From Amphimedon queenslandica (lineage: Eukaryota > Porifera > Demospongiae > Haplosclerida > Niphatidae): a stretch of DNA of 64,000 nucleotides. The stretch spans positions 1,207,686 to 1,271,685 of the forward strand of contig NW_003546242.1 of the NCBI RefSeq assembly GCF_000090795.2, given 5' to 3'. The stretch's first letter is position 1. The number at the start of each line of letters is the position of its first letter. The notes below the pieces were generated by a model. That model did not search any database and was not told the origin of the DNA. It saw only the letters and a list, made by a program, of their open reading frames with translations. The translations under genes and the position numbers were made by a program. This document shows positions 11,861 through 22,100 of this stretch, one piece after another.

Positions 11861-12119
11861 GATCAAGCTAACCAATGCTGAGAAAAGACTATCTGGTCCT
11901 TCGCAGCCATCCCACTCTTGTCTTGGCCAGTTTACAGGCAAGTTGACCCGTATTAACCAGTCTGTCAAGTGCACTATCTATGCAGTTAAAGGCCAATTTG
12001 TTAGGCCTTCCAGCAATCACAGATTTCAGGATAGTCACTAGAGTTGATGCTATGAGTGTAGAGAGTCAGAAAGAAACCATTTTTCGACAGTATCCGGGTT
12101 TTTTTTGAGGTCTAGGAAA

Positions 12120-14360
12120 TTTTGGTGAGGCATATAGAATTAAGCTGAGACCTGATACCAAACTTCATGCTCTGTTGACCGCCAGAAAGATTCCCTTACC
12201 CATTGGTAATCGTGTGAAGGAGGAGCTTGAAAACATGATGTCAATGGGAGTCATATCTAAGGTGGATGAACCGACAGTGTGGTATGCTAGAATGGTGCCG
12301 GTCCCTTAAAAGAATGGGAAGATTCAAATCAGTCTTGATCTAAAACACCGAAATGAAAGTGTTCTGAGAGAAGTTTACCCCCTCCCTCATGTACATGATA
12401 CTCTAGCCCAGCTAGCAGGAGCAAAGGTCTTCAGAAAGCTAGATGCAAGAAGTGGATTCTGGCAAATCCCACTAGCTGAGGAAACTTGTTTGTTAACTCC
12501 ATTTGTTACTCCGTTCAGGAGATACTGCTTCAATAAACTTCCTTTTGGCAAACCAAGTGCTCCAGAGCATTTCCAAAAGAGAATGAGTCGTATACTGGAA
12601 GGATTAAAGGGAGCCATTTGTCTGGTGGGTGATGTATTGATCTCTGGTCGAAACCAGGAGGAGCACGATGCTCCATCGTATCCAGACAGCTGGAGTCACA
12701 TTTAATCAAGAGAAGTGTGAGTTCAGTAAATCTAACCTATTATTTTTAGGTTGTATCATTGATGAGAAGGGCATTTGGTCTGTTTTAGCTAAAACTGAGG
12801 TTGTCAGCAAGATAAAATGACCTACATGTGTCACAGAGCTACGACGCTTTATGGGAATGGTTGAACAGCTTGGATAATTTTCCAAGAAGCTAGCTGATCT
12901 CTCCCAACCTCTGAGAAAACTCGTGAATTCCGAGAACAGTTGGATTTGGAAAGAAACTCAGGAAAGGGCATTTAATGAAATGATGGAGGAGCTTCTTAAG
13001 CCCACTATTATGGCTCTATATGATCCAAAGGCAGTTACTAAAGTTTCTGCTGATGCATCATCTATGGGACTTGGAGCTATACTTCTCCAGTGCTCTTTAA
13101 GATCAAAAATGGAGACCAGTTGTGTTCATATTAAGATCACTCACCAAAACAAAGAAACACTATGCTCAAATTGAGAAGGAGGCAATGGCCTTAACCTGTG
13201 CTTGTGAAAAGTTATCCAACTACTTACTGGGAATGAGGTTTAAACTTGAAACAGATGATAAACCGCTATTTCCTTTGCTGGGAAATAGAAAACTTGACCT
13301 GTTACACCTAAGAGTCCTAAGGTTTCGATTAAGACTGGCAAAATTCAACAGATGCTCTCTCCAGGGATCCTCTCCCAATACATCAGGTAAAACTAATTAA
13401 AGAAGGACAGGAGATACTTGAAAATTTAATTATTGCAGATGTTATCTAGTATATTTACAATAGATGAATATAGATAGTCTCAACAGAAGGATTCAATCTG
13501 CTCAGCTATTCTCAAATTCTGTAAGACCAGCTGGCCTCCTGAAGAAAAAGTTAACAGAGCCTTGATACCATAAACAAGGGAAGTTCACTACATGTGCTGG
13601 TTTATTGTAACTGGGGAAACGCAGTCATCCCAAGATGTAAGCAACATAAGACTTCTTAAGATACACGAGGGACACCAGTGAATCCTAAGATGTCTTATGA
13701 GGGCACCGTCAGCAGTGTGGTGGCATGGGATGCAGCATGAAATTGCCAACTTTGTGAAACAGTGTGAAGTATGTGCAAAGGAACAGTCTCCAAGGAGAGG
13801 GCCACTAATTATCAATGATTTTCCACTATATTCATGGCAGAAAGTGGTATCCGATTTTTTTGTTTTAAAAGGAGTCAAATAATTTTTTGTAACTGACTAT
13901 TTCTCTCACTCTCCCTTTATTATCAAGTTAGCGAAAAACATCACAAGAACAACAACATCTGCTTTAAAGTCAAAATTTTCCCAACATGGCATTCCAGAAA
14001 CTCTGGTCAGTGACAATGGACCTCAGTATGCTAGTATGCTGTTAAGGAATTTAGAGAATTCTCCTATATTTACAATTTCAAACACATTACTAGTAGTCTT
14101 TACTACCCTCAAAGTATTAGCTTAGCTGAAAGGGGAGTGACGACAATGAAGCAGCTGCTGTCTAAATCAACTGACATTAATATGCCCCTCCTAATATACC
14201 GTTCTACTCCTATACTATGGTGTGGTTTATCCACAGCTGAGTTGTTAATCGGGAGACAATTAAGAATTAACGTTCCCAATGTAGAAGAGAGTCTAGTTAC
14301 CTGTTACGAATACTTAAAGTCATTTCGAGAGCAAAGAGAAGCAGAAGCGAAATTATGACT
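12120..14360 (+). pseudogene. Gypsy copy 1 pol remnant (RT, RNase H, integrase)
   Basis: Reverse transcriptase appears as PLPHVHDTLAQLAG and KLDARSGFWQIPLAEET (12380-12485), then FNKLPFGKPSAPEHFQ. The catalytic xxDD box is altered to LVGDVL near 12625. RNase H appears as ADASSMGLGAILLQ near 13050 and EKEAMALTCACEK near 13180. Integrase has the C-x2-C half of its zinc finger (CEVCAKEQSPRRG near 13770), VSDNGPQYA near 14010 and an AERG block with the glutamate near 14125. Multiple stops and frameshifts; non-functional. Confidence 0.8.
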
Positions 14361-14678
14361 ATCACTACAAAACCAGTTCACTTCTCTCTCTACCTGATAA
14401 CAGAGAAGTTTATATAAGGACAGGAGATCAAGCACAAGCTACAGGAGTAGTTACTGCACCCTCTGGTCAACCTAAATCTTATCAGGTTGCAACTGACCAA
14501 GGTACTACTACCAGGAGAAACTGAATTGATCTTATCGCTATCCCTACAGCACGCGTAAAGGCCTCTCAGAGCCAGGAGGAACATCCTACCTCTACCCCAC
14601 GAGTAACAACCTGTTCTACATGTGGAACCTCGATTCAACCACCAGTTGGTCTCACTGCTTGGAGAAAAGGAGATATGG

Positions 14679-14886
14679 TGTAACTGTGCTTGTAATGACA
14701 TGTATAGTCATGCATGCACTTATTATTGAGTATCACCTAAGGTATTATTATGCAATATGTGTTGCTTCTGTAATCATGCATCATGTTACTATATTTAGAA
14801 CACTTATAAGTATAATTATGTTACATTACAGTTCAGTTCTGAATGCATAAACCTTAGTCACCTTTGACTAATTACAATACAGTACA
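14679..14886 (+). repeat. 3' LTR of Gypsy copy 1
   Basis: Starts TGTAACTGTGCTTG and ends AGTACA. Followed by ACACACAATC, where old element copy B resumes. Confidence 0.85.
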
Positions 14887-15095
14887 ACACACAATCACCT
14901 CTGTCCTTACTTTTCTAAATTTTAGCACAAAGCTAATTTTAACCCTTAGTGCACCACACCTTTGTAAAAAAAATATTCCTAAAAAATAGATGTTGAAGCA
15001 AGAATTTTGTGCTACCTTTCGATTATATGAAGTATGTGTATCAATACACAGTAATAAAATAATTGTTTTTAAAACTTCATTTTGTAGGTTCCAGA

Positions 15096-16220
15096 CCCTA
15101 GCATTGGTTTGTAAAGCAGAATTATGGTAGAGCAGTTCCTTCATTTTCTAGGCACTTCATGAACCTTATAGCTACTTGTAATAGCTCTTAAGACTCCTCA
15201 GGCAGGAAGATCTGCTGGCTTTTTAAGCACATCAACAGTTAGCAGGCCTTTTGTGCAGTCATCTGTGACAATTGTTTTTTCGTCTGTAAGAAAGCAAAAC
15301 AACTAGATACCAGCTTATATCTTGAAAGTATGGAATTAGAAGTTTTGAAATAGCCCACAATACCTTTACTTTCTGCAGCAGATAATTTCATAAAAATAAT
15401 GTTGAAGCCACAGTATGCATCTTAACGCATTATTGCGTTACTACCACTTTGAAACACCCACGCCCAATCGCATTAGTGTGTTACTATACTGACCATGAAA
15501 GGGCTAATGCAAGTGCGGGAAGTTAGCTACAGGTGCATAAAAAACTTGAAGAAGTACATACAAATCAGTGATAGCAATGAATTGTGGGCAGCAATTGAAA
15601 AAAACACTGGATAGTACTTGTGAAGATAGAAAGATGGGCTGTTAATCATTAAGTATCATAAATAAAATCATTTGTGTAGGGTTTTGATTAGTCTATTCGC
15701 CTGGGTGGTCATCATAATTTGTACTTTCAATGAGAAAAACCTATAATCGGGCAATTTTACTTAGTAAAATTTGGAAAGAACAGCTTTGAAGCAGTGTAAA
15801 AAAGAATTGGTAAGCACGTATGATTTGTGGTTTACCTTTTCTGTCACAGTAAATTTCATTCGAATACACGGACACTGTACCATTTGAGAGGCATGTGGTA
15901 AAATTGATTTAAAGATATTCGCAAAGCCTCTAAAGGACAAAAAGAGAGCTTACACACCAGACATAGGATGGAGAGTTGAGTGGAATGGAATAGCTGTGGA
16001 TGTCATTCACTGACTTTGGTTGGCGCTTACACATAGCCACTTCAAATGAATAGGTCCGTTTAAAAATGGGTATTAAAGGTATTTTTAAGGATTTTCAGTT
16101 TTTTACATTAATATAACATTAACTTAACTTGTACCTGGCAAAGTTTCAAGCTTTAACTTGAAGCAGAAAGGTACTTAAAATCACTTTGAAAGTTACCCTA
16201 GAAATTACCTACAAGAACCA
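15096..16220. other. No gene recognised
   Basis: A+T-rich sequence between copy B's outer block and the next transposase relic. No coding domain, terminal repeat or tandem repeat found on either strand. Some of it may be an undetected end of copy B. Confidence 0.35.
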
Positions 16221-16232
16221 CGCCTAGAAAAA

Positions 16233-17374
16233 TTGGACTGGGCATGGTTTTATGAAAACATGGCTGCTTGTTTTTTGCCTATTGGGCTTGGATACTCAGA
16301 ATTGGAACACTTGACTAAAGCAGCTAATGAACACTCGGCTACTGAAGAATTGGCTACTGATAATGCAAAATTCAGAGGAAGAGTGTCAGGGCTTGCCCTA
16401 AAAAGAAGATTGGATTGAGAAAGAATGCCCCTGACACCAGCATTGAAGAAGTAATAAGCATTGGCTGTTGTATGAAGAAGTGTATTATGAAGTTATCTGA
16501 AGCAACACTACATCAAATAAGAGAGATGTTTAATATTGTAACATATGAAGAGCAGAATCAATATTTAGCTGGACTTAATATTAGACGAGAAGCTGTGAAA
16601 ATGTCAGGTCACAAGACAAAACAGAATTCTGGTACAGGTAAAAATGGAAACAAGACTGGTAGACCTCCAGCTGAAGAAGCTTTTTTTACTATTAGAAATC
16701 AAAAAGGCATTTATTTTAATACATGGATTTGGCAACAAGTAGAGGAGAAAAATAGCAAGTGGCTCATTGTGTCCCGAACCTGATGAAGTAGCTAAACATG
16801 ATAATAGAACTTGTAAAGTACCTGAAATAATTCACAAGAAAGTACGAAAGCATATAATGTCCTTTCCAGCAAGAGAGAGTCACCACTCTAGGCATAAAAA
16901 TTTAGAATGGATGTACCTACCAGCTGATCTTTCTATTTAAAGGATGTATGATTTATTCTTAGAAAAAAATGATCCAGGATATATTGAGTATGAAAAAATG
17001 CAAGAAAGTGGTATAAATAATACTACTGAGATTGAAAGTAGCCTATTGTTCCCAAACATTATCACGATGTTTTTGTGCAAGAATTCAATATTCACTTTGG
17101 GTATCCCTGTTCAGATACTTGTGACATTTGCGATTGTCTGCGGTTGCCAATCGCTGAAACAAGTGCTGATGTGGAAGGCTTACAAGAAGAGTTGAGTATT
17201 CACCTGAAAGCTGCTCAAGAAGATTATGACGCTTTGAAGAAAGATATCATATTATGCAAGGATAGTCACAAGCTAAAACAAACTGAGAAAACTAATGCAT
17301 GTACTATTATACTAACTGACAATGCTTTAAAATTGACACAACTTGTGATCATAATAATTCATTATGGAAAGTAA
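16233..17374 (+). pseudogene. Transposase-like protein, N-terminal half
   Basis: Three overlapping blocks shift frame. 16233-16418 may be the start. 16415-16783 has CCMKKCIMKLSE and EEQNQYLAGL, followed by a basic linker. 16800-17374 has KVRKHIMSFPARESHHSR, the block EWMYLPADLSI, MYDLFLEKNDPGY, then FNIHFGYPCSDTCDICDCL with a CxxC zinc-binding pair and LKAAQEDYDALKKD. I recognise the order (SFPARES.HSR, YL..LS...MY.L, F.FGYP.SDTC..C) from a widespread uncharacterised invertebrate transposase-like family. The catalytic half that should follow is absent on this strand; a matching C-terminal half lies at 17540-18395 on the other strand. Confidence 0.6.
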
Positions 17375-17539
17375 TGAATAATGATTATTGAGTATATCTA
17401 TTACATTGAAACAAGTGATTAAAATAATGTAAAAGTGGGTGTATTGCATTTAACATGTATACAATCATAAAACATGATTAAAATAGTGTAGAAATGGGTG
17501 AGGTGCATGTAGCATGTACAATGAATACCTACATGTAAT

Positions 17540-18395
17540 TTAATTAGTACTGTCACTCAGGTCATCTTCAAGTGTTTCGAGATTCATGTAAATACTACGA
17601 GTATTCTCAGGAACATATTCCCTGGGCAGTTTCTGTACATCACATGCCTTTGCATATTTAATTGGGAGAGGGTATGAATCATAAAGAAGGTTGGGTTGTT
17701 GTGTTAAATTGAAACGAATGCATTATTTTTTTGATATAATACCTTTTGAGGTTTTTCTGAAATACTGTGACTATTTCGAACTCGAACCCAAACTTCTAAT
17801 GGATGCTGCATTTGACAAATCCGTCCATCTATTAAATCCTCTCCAACTCCAAAATTAAACAACAATATCTTGCTAAACTGAATCTGATTGCCTTTAATAT
17901 CCACATTTCTCTCGATATACATATTCTTTACGAACTCTCAATAATCAAAAAATTATCTTGGCTCATTTCAGTAACTTGTATCTTCCCTGATGCAGTTGAG
18001 TTTCGAACATGTTCACACCATTCTTGTGGTGTATATATGTTCTCAATTTTATGTGTATGCTTTTCAATGACACCAAATGAGCGATCTGCAGGCCCATGTT
18101 TATGGTAAAAACAGGATACTTGTAGACTATGCGTGCATAAATGCCTCTCCTAATCAAATCAAGAAATGACAATATGACGTAGTGATTTTTATTCTGTCTT
18201 GGCCAATTGTCAGCCCACCAAATGCTCCACTTAGATTCAGTTTGGCCATGCTTTGCATTAATATGAAAGTGAGCGAGGGATGATACTACTTTCTTGCACC
18301 ATGGTGTGCAATTAATTCATTCCACATAAATGCACATAATATATCATTAGACACACAATAAGTACCAAAAAGGTATGTCCACAAGAGCCGTAAAT
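17540..18395 (-). pseudogene. Transposase-like protein, C-terminal half, inverted
   Basis: Reading leftward from about 18390 are FGTYCVSNDILCAFMWNE, SSLAHFHINAKHGQ, WSIWWADNWPRQNKNHYV (near 18215, corresponding to the W.DN..GQN.N catalytic box), then FLDLIRRGIYARIVYKYPVF. The block around 17960-18080 has IYTTRMV and FETQLHQGRYKL, and 17704-17922 contains PLEVWVRVRNSH. These fit the catalytic and C-terminal parts of the family whose N-terminal half is at 16233-17374 on +. Frameshifts are numerous. Either one copy suffered an internal inversion, or two truncated copies lie tail to tail. Confidence 0.55.
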
Positions 18396-18399
18396 AAAA

Positions 18400-19039
18400 T
18401 TGTTTTTTCACAGTTAATTTGGGAGTTGGTAAGTTTTTTGGAAATCGAAAAGAAAAACATCAATTGCAGATGTTATTTGAAAATGAGGGAGAGTTTGATC
18501 ACCACAACAATTTGCACACACCGATGCATCTGTAGATGCTGCAACTTTTCAATACTGAGTGGTACTTCACTCATGTCTAAATATGAAACTGCAGTGAAAC
18601 CATTTACCTCAAGCACCTTCACAATGCCAAGCTTTATCATTCTTGCCATCATCCTTTTGGCTTGTACCACAGGGATGATGTGAACATGAGCTATGAGCAG
18701 CCATGAGCAGAAAGACCAAGTTGATAGGCTCCATTTAAAATTAAAATACTAACAAACAAATGGAAAAATGTTAAATGCATCTAGGTATATGCTCAGTATA
18801 AAGTTTTGCAAACTTGCAAACAGGAGAATTGCAGCAAAATCCAAAAAGGTGACTCGAAATGCTAAGCATGAGTATAGATTAATTACGGTTTTTTTTTTTA
18901 CGTTTTTACAAAATTATAAATAATAGTTAAACACTTCTTTTTAACCGGACCGCCTCAAATGCACAGAATATTTTGAGACCATAATGGCTTGTTTTAGATG
19001 AGTACCACGAGCTTTTTTAATGGCACTAGTCATGACGAA
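18400..19039. other. Spacer between transposase relics
   Basis: A short open minus frame at 18473-18670 shows no domain and may be a decayed extension of the C-terminal half. Otherwise A+T-rich with no feature. Confidence 0.3.
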
Positions 19040-19640
19040 TCCTTGGACATAACTACGTGAAATGTGTCATCAAATTAAATCAGCCACTGGGATGAATGAT
19101 CCGCTTCAACAATATGTACAATGATTCACTGGAATAATAATTGAAGTGGTAGCTAAGCAAAGAAGACAAGCCTACATGTCCCATTTTATGGCACAGATTT
19201 TAAGGTTTACTAGCAACTACTTTGTCTGGACTCATGAGACTGCCTACAATGCTCGTAAATATGTGCGAAAGTTTGGATATTTTCTAAAAGGGTTAGCTCC
19301 AGTTATCATTTTATTTACAGACAAAAGGATTTCTGCTTTACCAGCTATTCTGAAGAAGGCCTATTGGCTGTTGAGTTAAGACATGAAACTGTTACTTCTG
19401 ATGTGTTTTATAATTTTTTTGAGGTTCTGTGATACCTGAAATGGAACCTTTTGATGCTTCACCAAGAATATCATGAATAACTGTTTCATTCACTATAAGC
19501 AACAGATAAAGGAAGTTGTTATTGAGGTAGATATTCTACTTTTCCTTTTACACCGTACAGTCTGGATCTCCACCCAATTGAGGAAGCTTTCAGTTTTATG
19601 AAGTATTCCTTAAAAGATCATAGCTGCATTTTATAATGCA
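19040..19640 (+). pseudogene. Tc1/mariner-type transposase relic 1
   Basis: Tc1/mariner transposases cut and paste DNA with a DDE/D catalytic triad. The frame 19146-19379 has VVAKQRRQAYMSHF, YFVWTHETAYNARKYVRKFG (WTDE is usual around the first aspartate; here H) and FTDKRISALPAI. After a frame change come MNNCFIHY (corresponding to the DN..IH block, first D lost) and, in a third frame near 19555-19620, PYSLDLHPIEEAFSFMK, the SPDLNPIE box. Two frameshifts and lost catalytic residues make it inactive. No terminal repeats were located. Confidence 0.7.
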
Positions 19641-19989
19641 CTGCTTATCCTTTTCCCATTGTGTACTCTGCATTTACTACATGCATTATGTCACAAATAT
19701 AAAGCATGGATAAAGCATGCAGTGTATTAACACTTACCTTTTACTTTGCTTGAATAAACATAATACATGCATGCATATTATACAATTCAGTTGACAAGAT
19801 GAATGCAACTAATTTAAAAAATGCTTAATATCATTAGAAATAGTCTCCTGCAGTTGAGTGAATTGAGACTAAGATTATGACTCTTTTCCCAATTAAAGTG
19901 TGGCATTTATCCAGCTGCAATATGCACTTAGAATGGTGCATAATATGTTTACCTGGACTCAATGTTGCTACAGACCCAATTTTTTCCTT
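19641..19989. other. No gene recognised
   Basis: A+T-rich 3' flank of the Tc1/mariner relic. No repeat end identified. Confidence 0.3.
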
Positions 19990-20783
19990 TTTTTGTTACG
20001 AGAGCCGCCGAGAAATGGCATTCATCATATAATTTTTTTCAGGTGAATCATAGGAACCAATGCTCTTATTTGCTCAGGAGTAAAATCACAATTTTGCTTG
20101 TTCTCTAGTTCATCAACAATGACTTGCGCTTTACATGGAGTTTTTAGATGGCCTTGATAGTTAGACTCAGAGCTTTCAGAGCTAACGCATTGCTTGTTTG
20201 TTTGTGACTGAGTCCCGTCATGCTTTCACTTTGTCACTTTGATCCAAAGGATTACCTGTTTGTTTTCTATATATGCTTGATACACTGTTTCAATATCTTT
20301 AGGTTCTTCAAGTACTACTTGTCATCCCTTACTGTCATGTCCTTGCTGAAGGTATCGAAACTTGAAGTCACCACCTAGAATAAAATCATTAAAGTCCTGT
20401 CCTAAGCTTACTTTAATGGCTTCTAGATATTAAAACTTTTCACACCTTTTCAGTTAAATGCCCTCGCTTCAATGAGAGCTGACGACTTTCAGACAGTAAT
20501 TCAATTTCTCTGGTACAGATTTATGTTGAGAACTAGCATCTAGAATCTCAATATGTGACGTGGAATCAGTTAAAATCTGTGTGATGATTGTTGTCGGTTG
20601 ATGTACAGTATAAAGTTGCTTCTTCAGAAGTAGCACCACCACAAAACTTAGCCAAGAATTTCTAGTATTAGTAACAGTAATAGAAGTGTCAACATTTTCG
20701 CCACCAGCCAGAGAGATTAAGTGAGAATTGAAGGAAGATGAGTTTTCAGTTAGGCCCTGAGTTAAATCCACTTGCTCCTCCAT
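19990..20783 (-). pseudogene. Unrecognised coding remnant
   Basis: The frame at 20469-20783 (starts MEEQVDLTQGLTENSSS, 104 residues) is followed leftward by broken coding-like segments: LEAIKVSLGQDFNDFILGG near 20380, VLEEPKDIETVYQAYIENKQ near 20290 and NCDFTPEQIRALVPMIH near 20080. Composition (acidic, Q/S-rich) looks coding rather than random, but no domain is recognised. It is divergent from the BEN-like fragment at 21530-22100, so both could come from one unidentified element or host gene. Confidence 0.35.
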
Positions 20784-21529
20784 TGGTGCAAGTATTCACC
20801 CATTATACAATGATTGCAATGTACACAGGTGTGTTTTAAAAGTTCTGGATAAGGAAACGTGAATGCCCTATTTGAACAAGACTGCAATCAACTGTAACTG
20901 GAACAAAAGATGAAATGGCTCAACTAGAGTCAAATGAAATAGAAGTAGAAACTAAGAAGTGATTATACCTTTCATGTATTGAACCTAATAAAATTCATCT
21001 ATGACATGCACGAACATCCTTCAGCCTACACAAAAGAAAAGGAAAGTAGAATATAAACAAGTAAAAATTGAGTAGAAAAATGAAACTAATGTTAAAGGTA
21101 TATGTACAGTACATTGTATTAAGTACTCTATAATAATTGTTACTTCATTACAATAGAAAGCTTAATAACTGTGACTGATTGACCTGCAAGTACACTACAT
21201 CACTGACTAAATAGCCATTTTATACACCATCTGTCTCATTACCTAAATATTTTTTCTCACTTTCTCTGTCAATACTATTATCAGAAACCTCACCTGTAAA
21301 TACATGTAGTGATTCTTGATCACTTTCTTCACCTCCACCACTTCCCTAACCAATACAATTTCAGTCATTGATACTTGTCAATCAGGTTAGCACTCCTAGT
21401 AATATTGGCGGCAATAGGGATGTAATAGTTGGAGAACTTAAGGAAGAGCTAGAGCAGTTAAAGCTGCAACAACAGCAAATGCCAAATCAACTATATTATA
21501 TCTTATCTATCATTCAAAGTCTGTAGTCT
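20784..21529. other. Spacer, no gene recognised
   Basis: A+T-rich sequence between two divergently oriented coding remnants. No open frame with family features. Confidence 0.3.
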
Positions 21530-22100
21530 CATTACCATATGCCTCCTCTTCTTCATCACTCTTCTGTGAAAGTACTTGCTCCTGCTCCTCCTCCTCAAAC
21601 TTCAGTGAATGTACTTCCTCCCACTCCTCTGCCTCAACCTTTGATACATATACCTCCTCCTAACCCTTCAATAAGTGTACTTCCTCCTCCTCACCATACA
21701 ACAAATGAGCATTAATACAACTGATGCATCTATAGTGATCTCTTCTCCCTCTCGCATCTATAGTGATCTCTTCTCCCTCTCGCATCAATAACATATGCAT
21801 TAGACTCAACAAGGCGAAACTGATTTCAACTGCACAGGCTTAGGAAGAACATAAAATCTATTTACTGAGAGCAAGGCCAGTACATTGCCATGTAGACAGT
21901 ATCTTTGGTAAGGAAGTTTTAAAAAGGTGTACCACTCTTGGCAATACAGAACTACCAGCAATTCCTTTTGCTCAGATTGGGGAATTAAAAATATTATACT
22001 TAACCAATTACGACAATATTAGAGGAACCCATCAGACTTTGAAAACCTTTGGAAGATATGTATAGAAACGATACAGCAAGGCTGCAAGAGGATGTGATAG
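21530..22100 (+). pseudogene. Pro-rich protein with a BEN-like domain fragment
   Basis: From about 21540 to 21715 the + strand encodes repeated proline runs (PPLHHSS, APAPPPQTSVNVLPPTPLPQ style). At 21895-22000 it reads DSIFGKEVLKRCTTLG and ELPAIPFAQIGELK. After a one-base shift, 22030-22080 reads NPSDFENLWKICIETIQQG followed by CKRM. The pattern F..EVL..CT..G, ELK, then FE.LWK.CI..I...C matches what I know of BEN domains, which bind DNA or mediate protein contacts in chromatin factors and some mobile elements. A frameshift and a stop break it. Host gene fragment or transposon passenger cannot be decided here. Confidence 0.5.
21727..21782. repeat. 28-bp tandem duplication
   Basis: The unit CATCTATAGTGATCTC... 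(28 bp) occurs twice without mismatch, with CATC starting a third. It lies between the Pro-rich and BEN-like parts. 28 is not a multiple of three, so it shifts the frame. Confidence 0.85.

Larger units (their letters stand above)
10715..14886 (+). mobile_element. Ty3/Gypsy LTR retrotransposon, copy 1 (decayed)
   Basis: Two LTRs (10715-10900 and 14679-14886) flank gag, protease, reverse transcriptase, RNase H and integrase in Ty3/Gypsy order. A primer-binding-like TGGCAGCAG lies at 10904 and a purine-rich tract GGAGAAAAGGAGA just before the 3' LTR. ACACA occurs at 10705-10709 and at 14889-14893; the empty site in copy A has it once, although TTCGG separates the left copy from the LTR. All domains carry stops or frameshifts. 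It was inserted into old element copy B. Confidence 0.85.
1790..15095 (-). mobile_element. Old element copy B with two nested insertions
   Basis: Copy B reads leftward in three blocks: about 15095-14889, 10709-10416 and 4974 to about 1790. The gap at 10415-4975 is a helicase-bearing DNA transposon; the gap at 14888-10710 is a Ty3/Gypsy retrotransposon. Joining the blocks reproduces the order seen in the uninterrupted copy A at 150-1565. Short target duplications mark both insertions: CTGGTGCGC for the DNA transposon, ACACA for the retrotransposon. Copy B is therefore older than both insertions. Its outer ends are not defined. Confidence 0.65.

Noticed and set aside
10705-14893. Clean 5-bp target duplication for Gypsy copy 1
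   Set aside because: ACACA is present on both sides but TTCGG intervenes on the left and AC on the right before the CA end, so it is only partial support.
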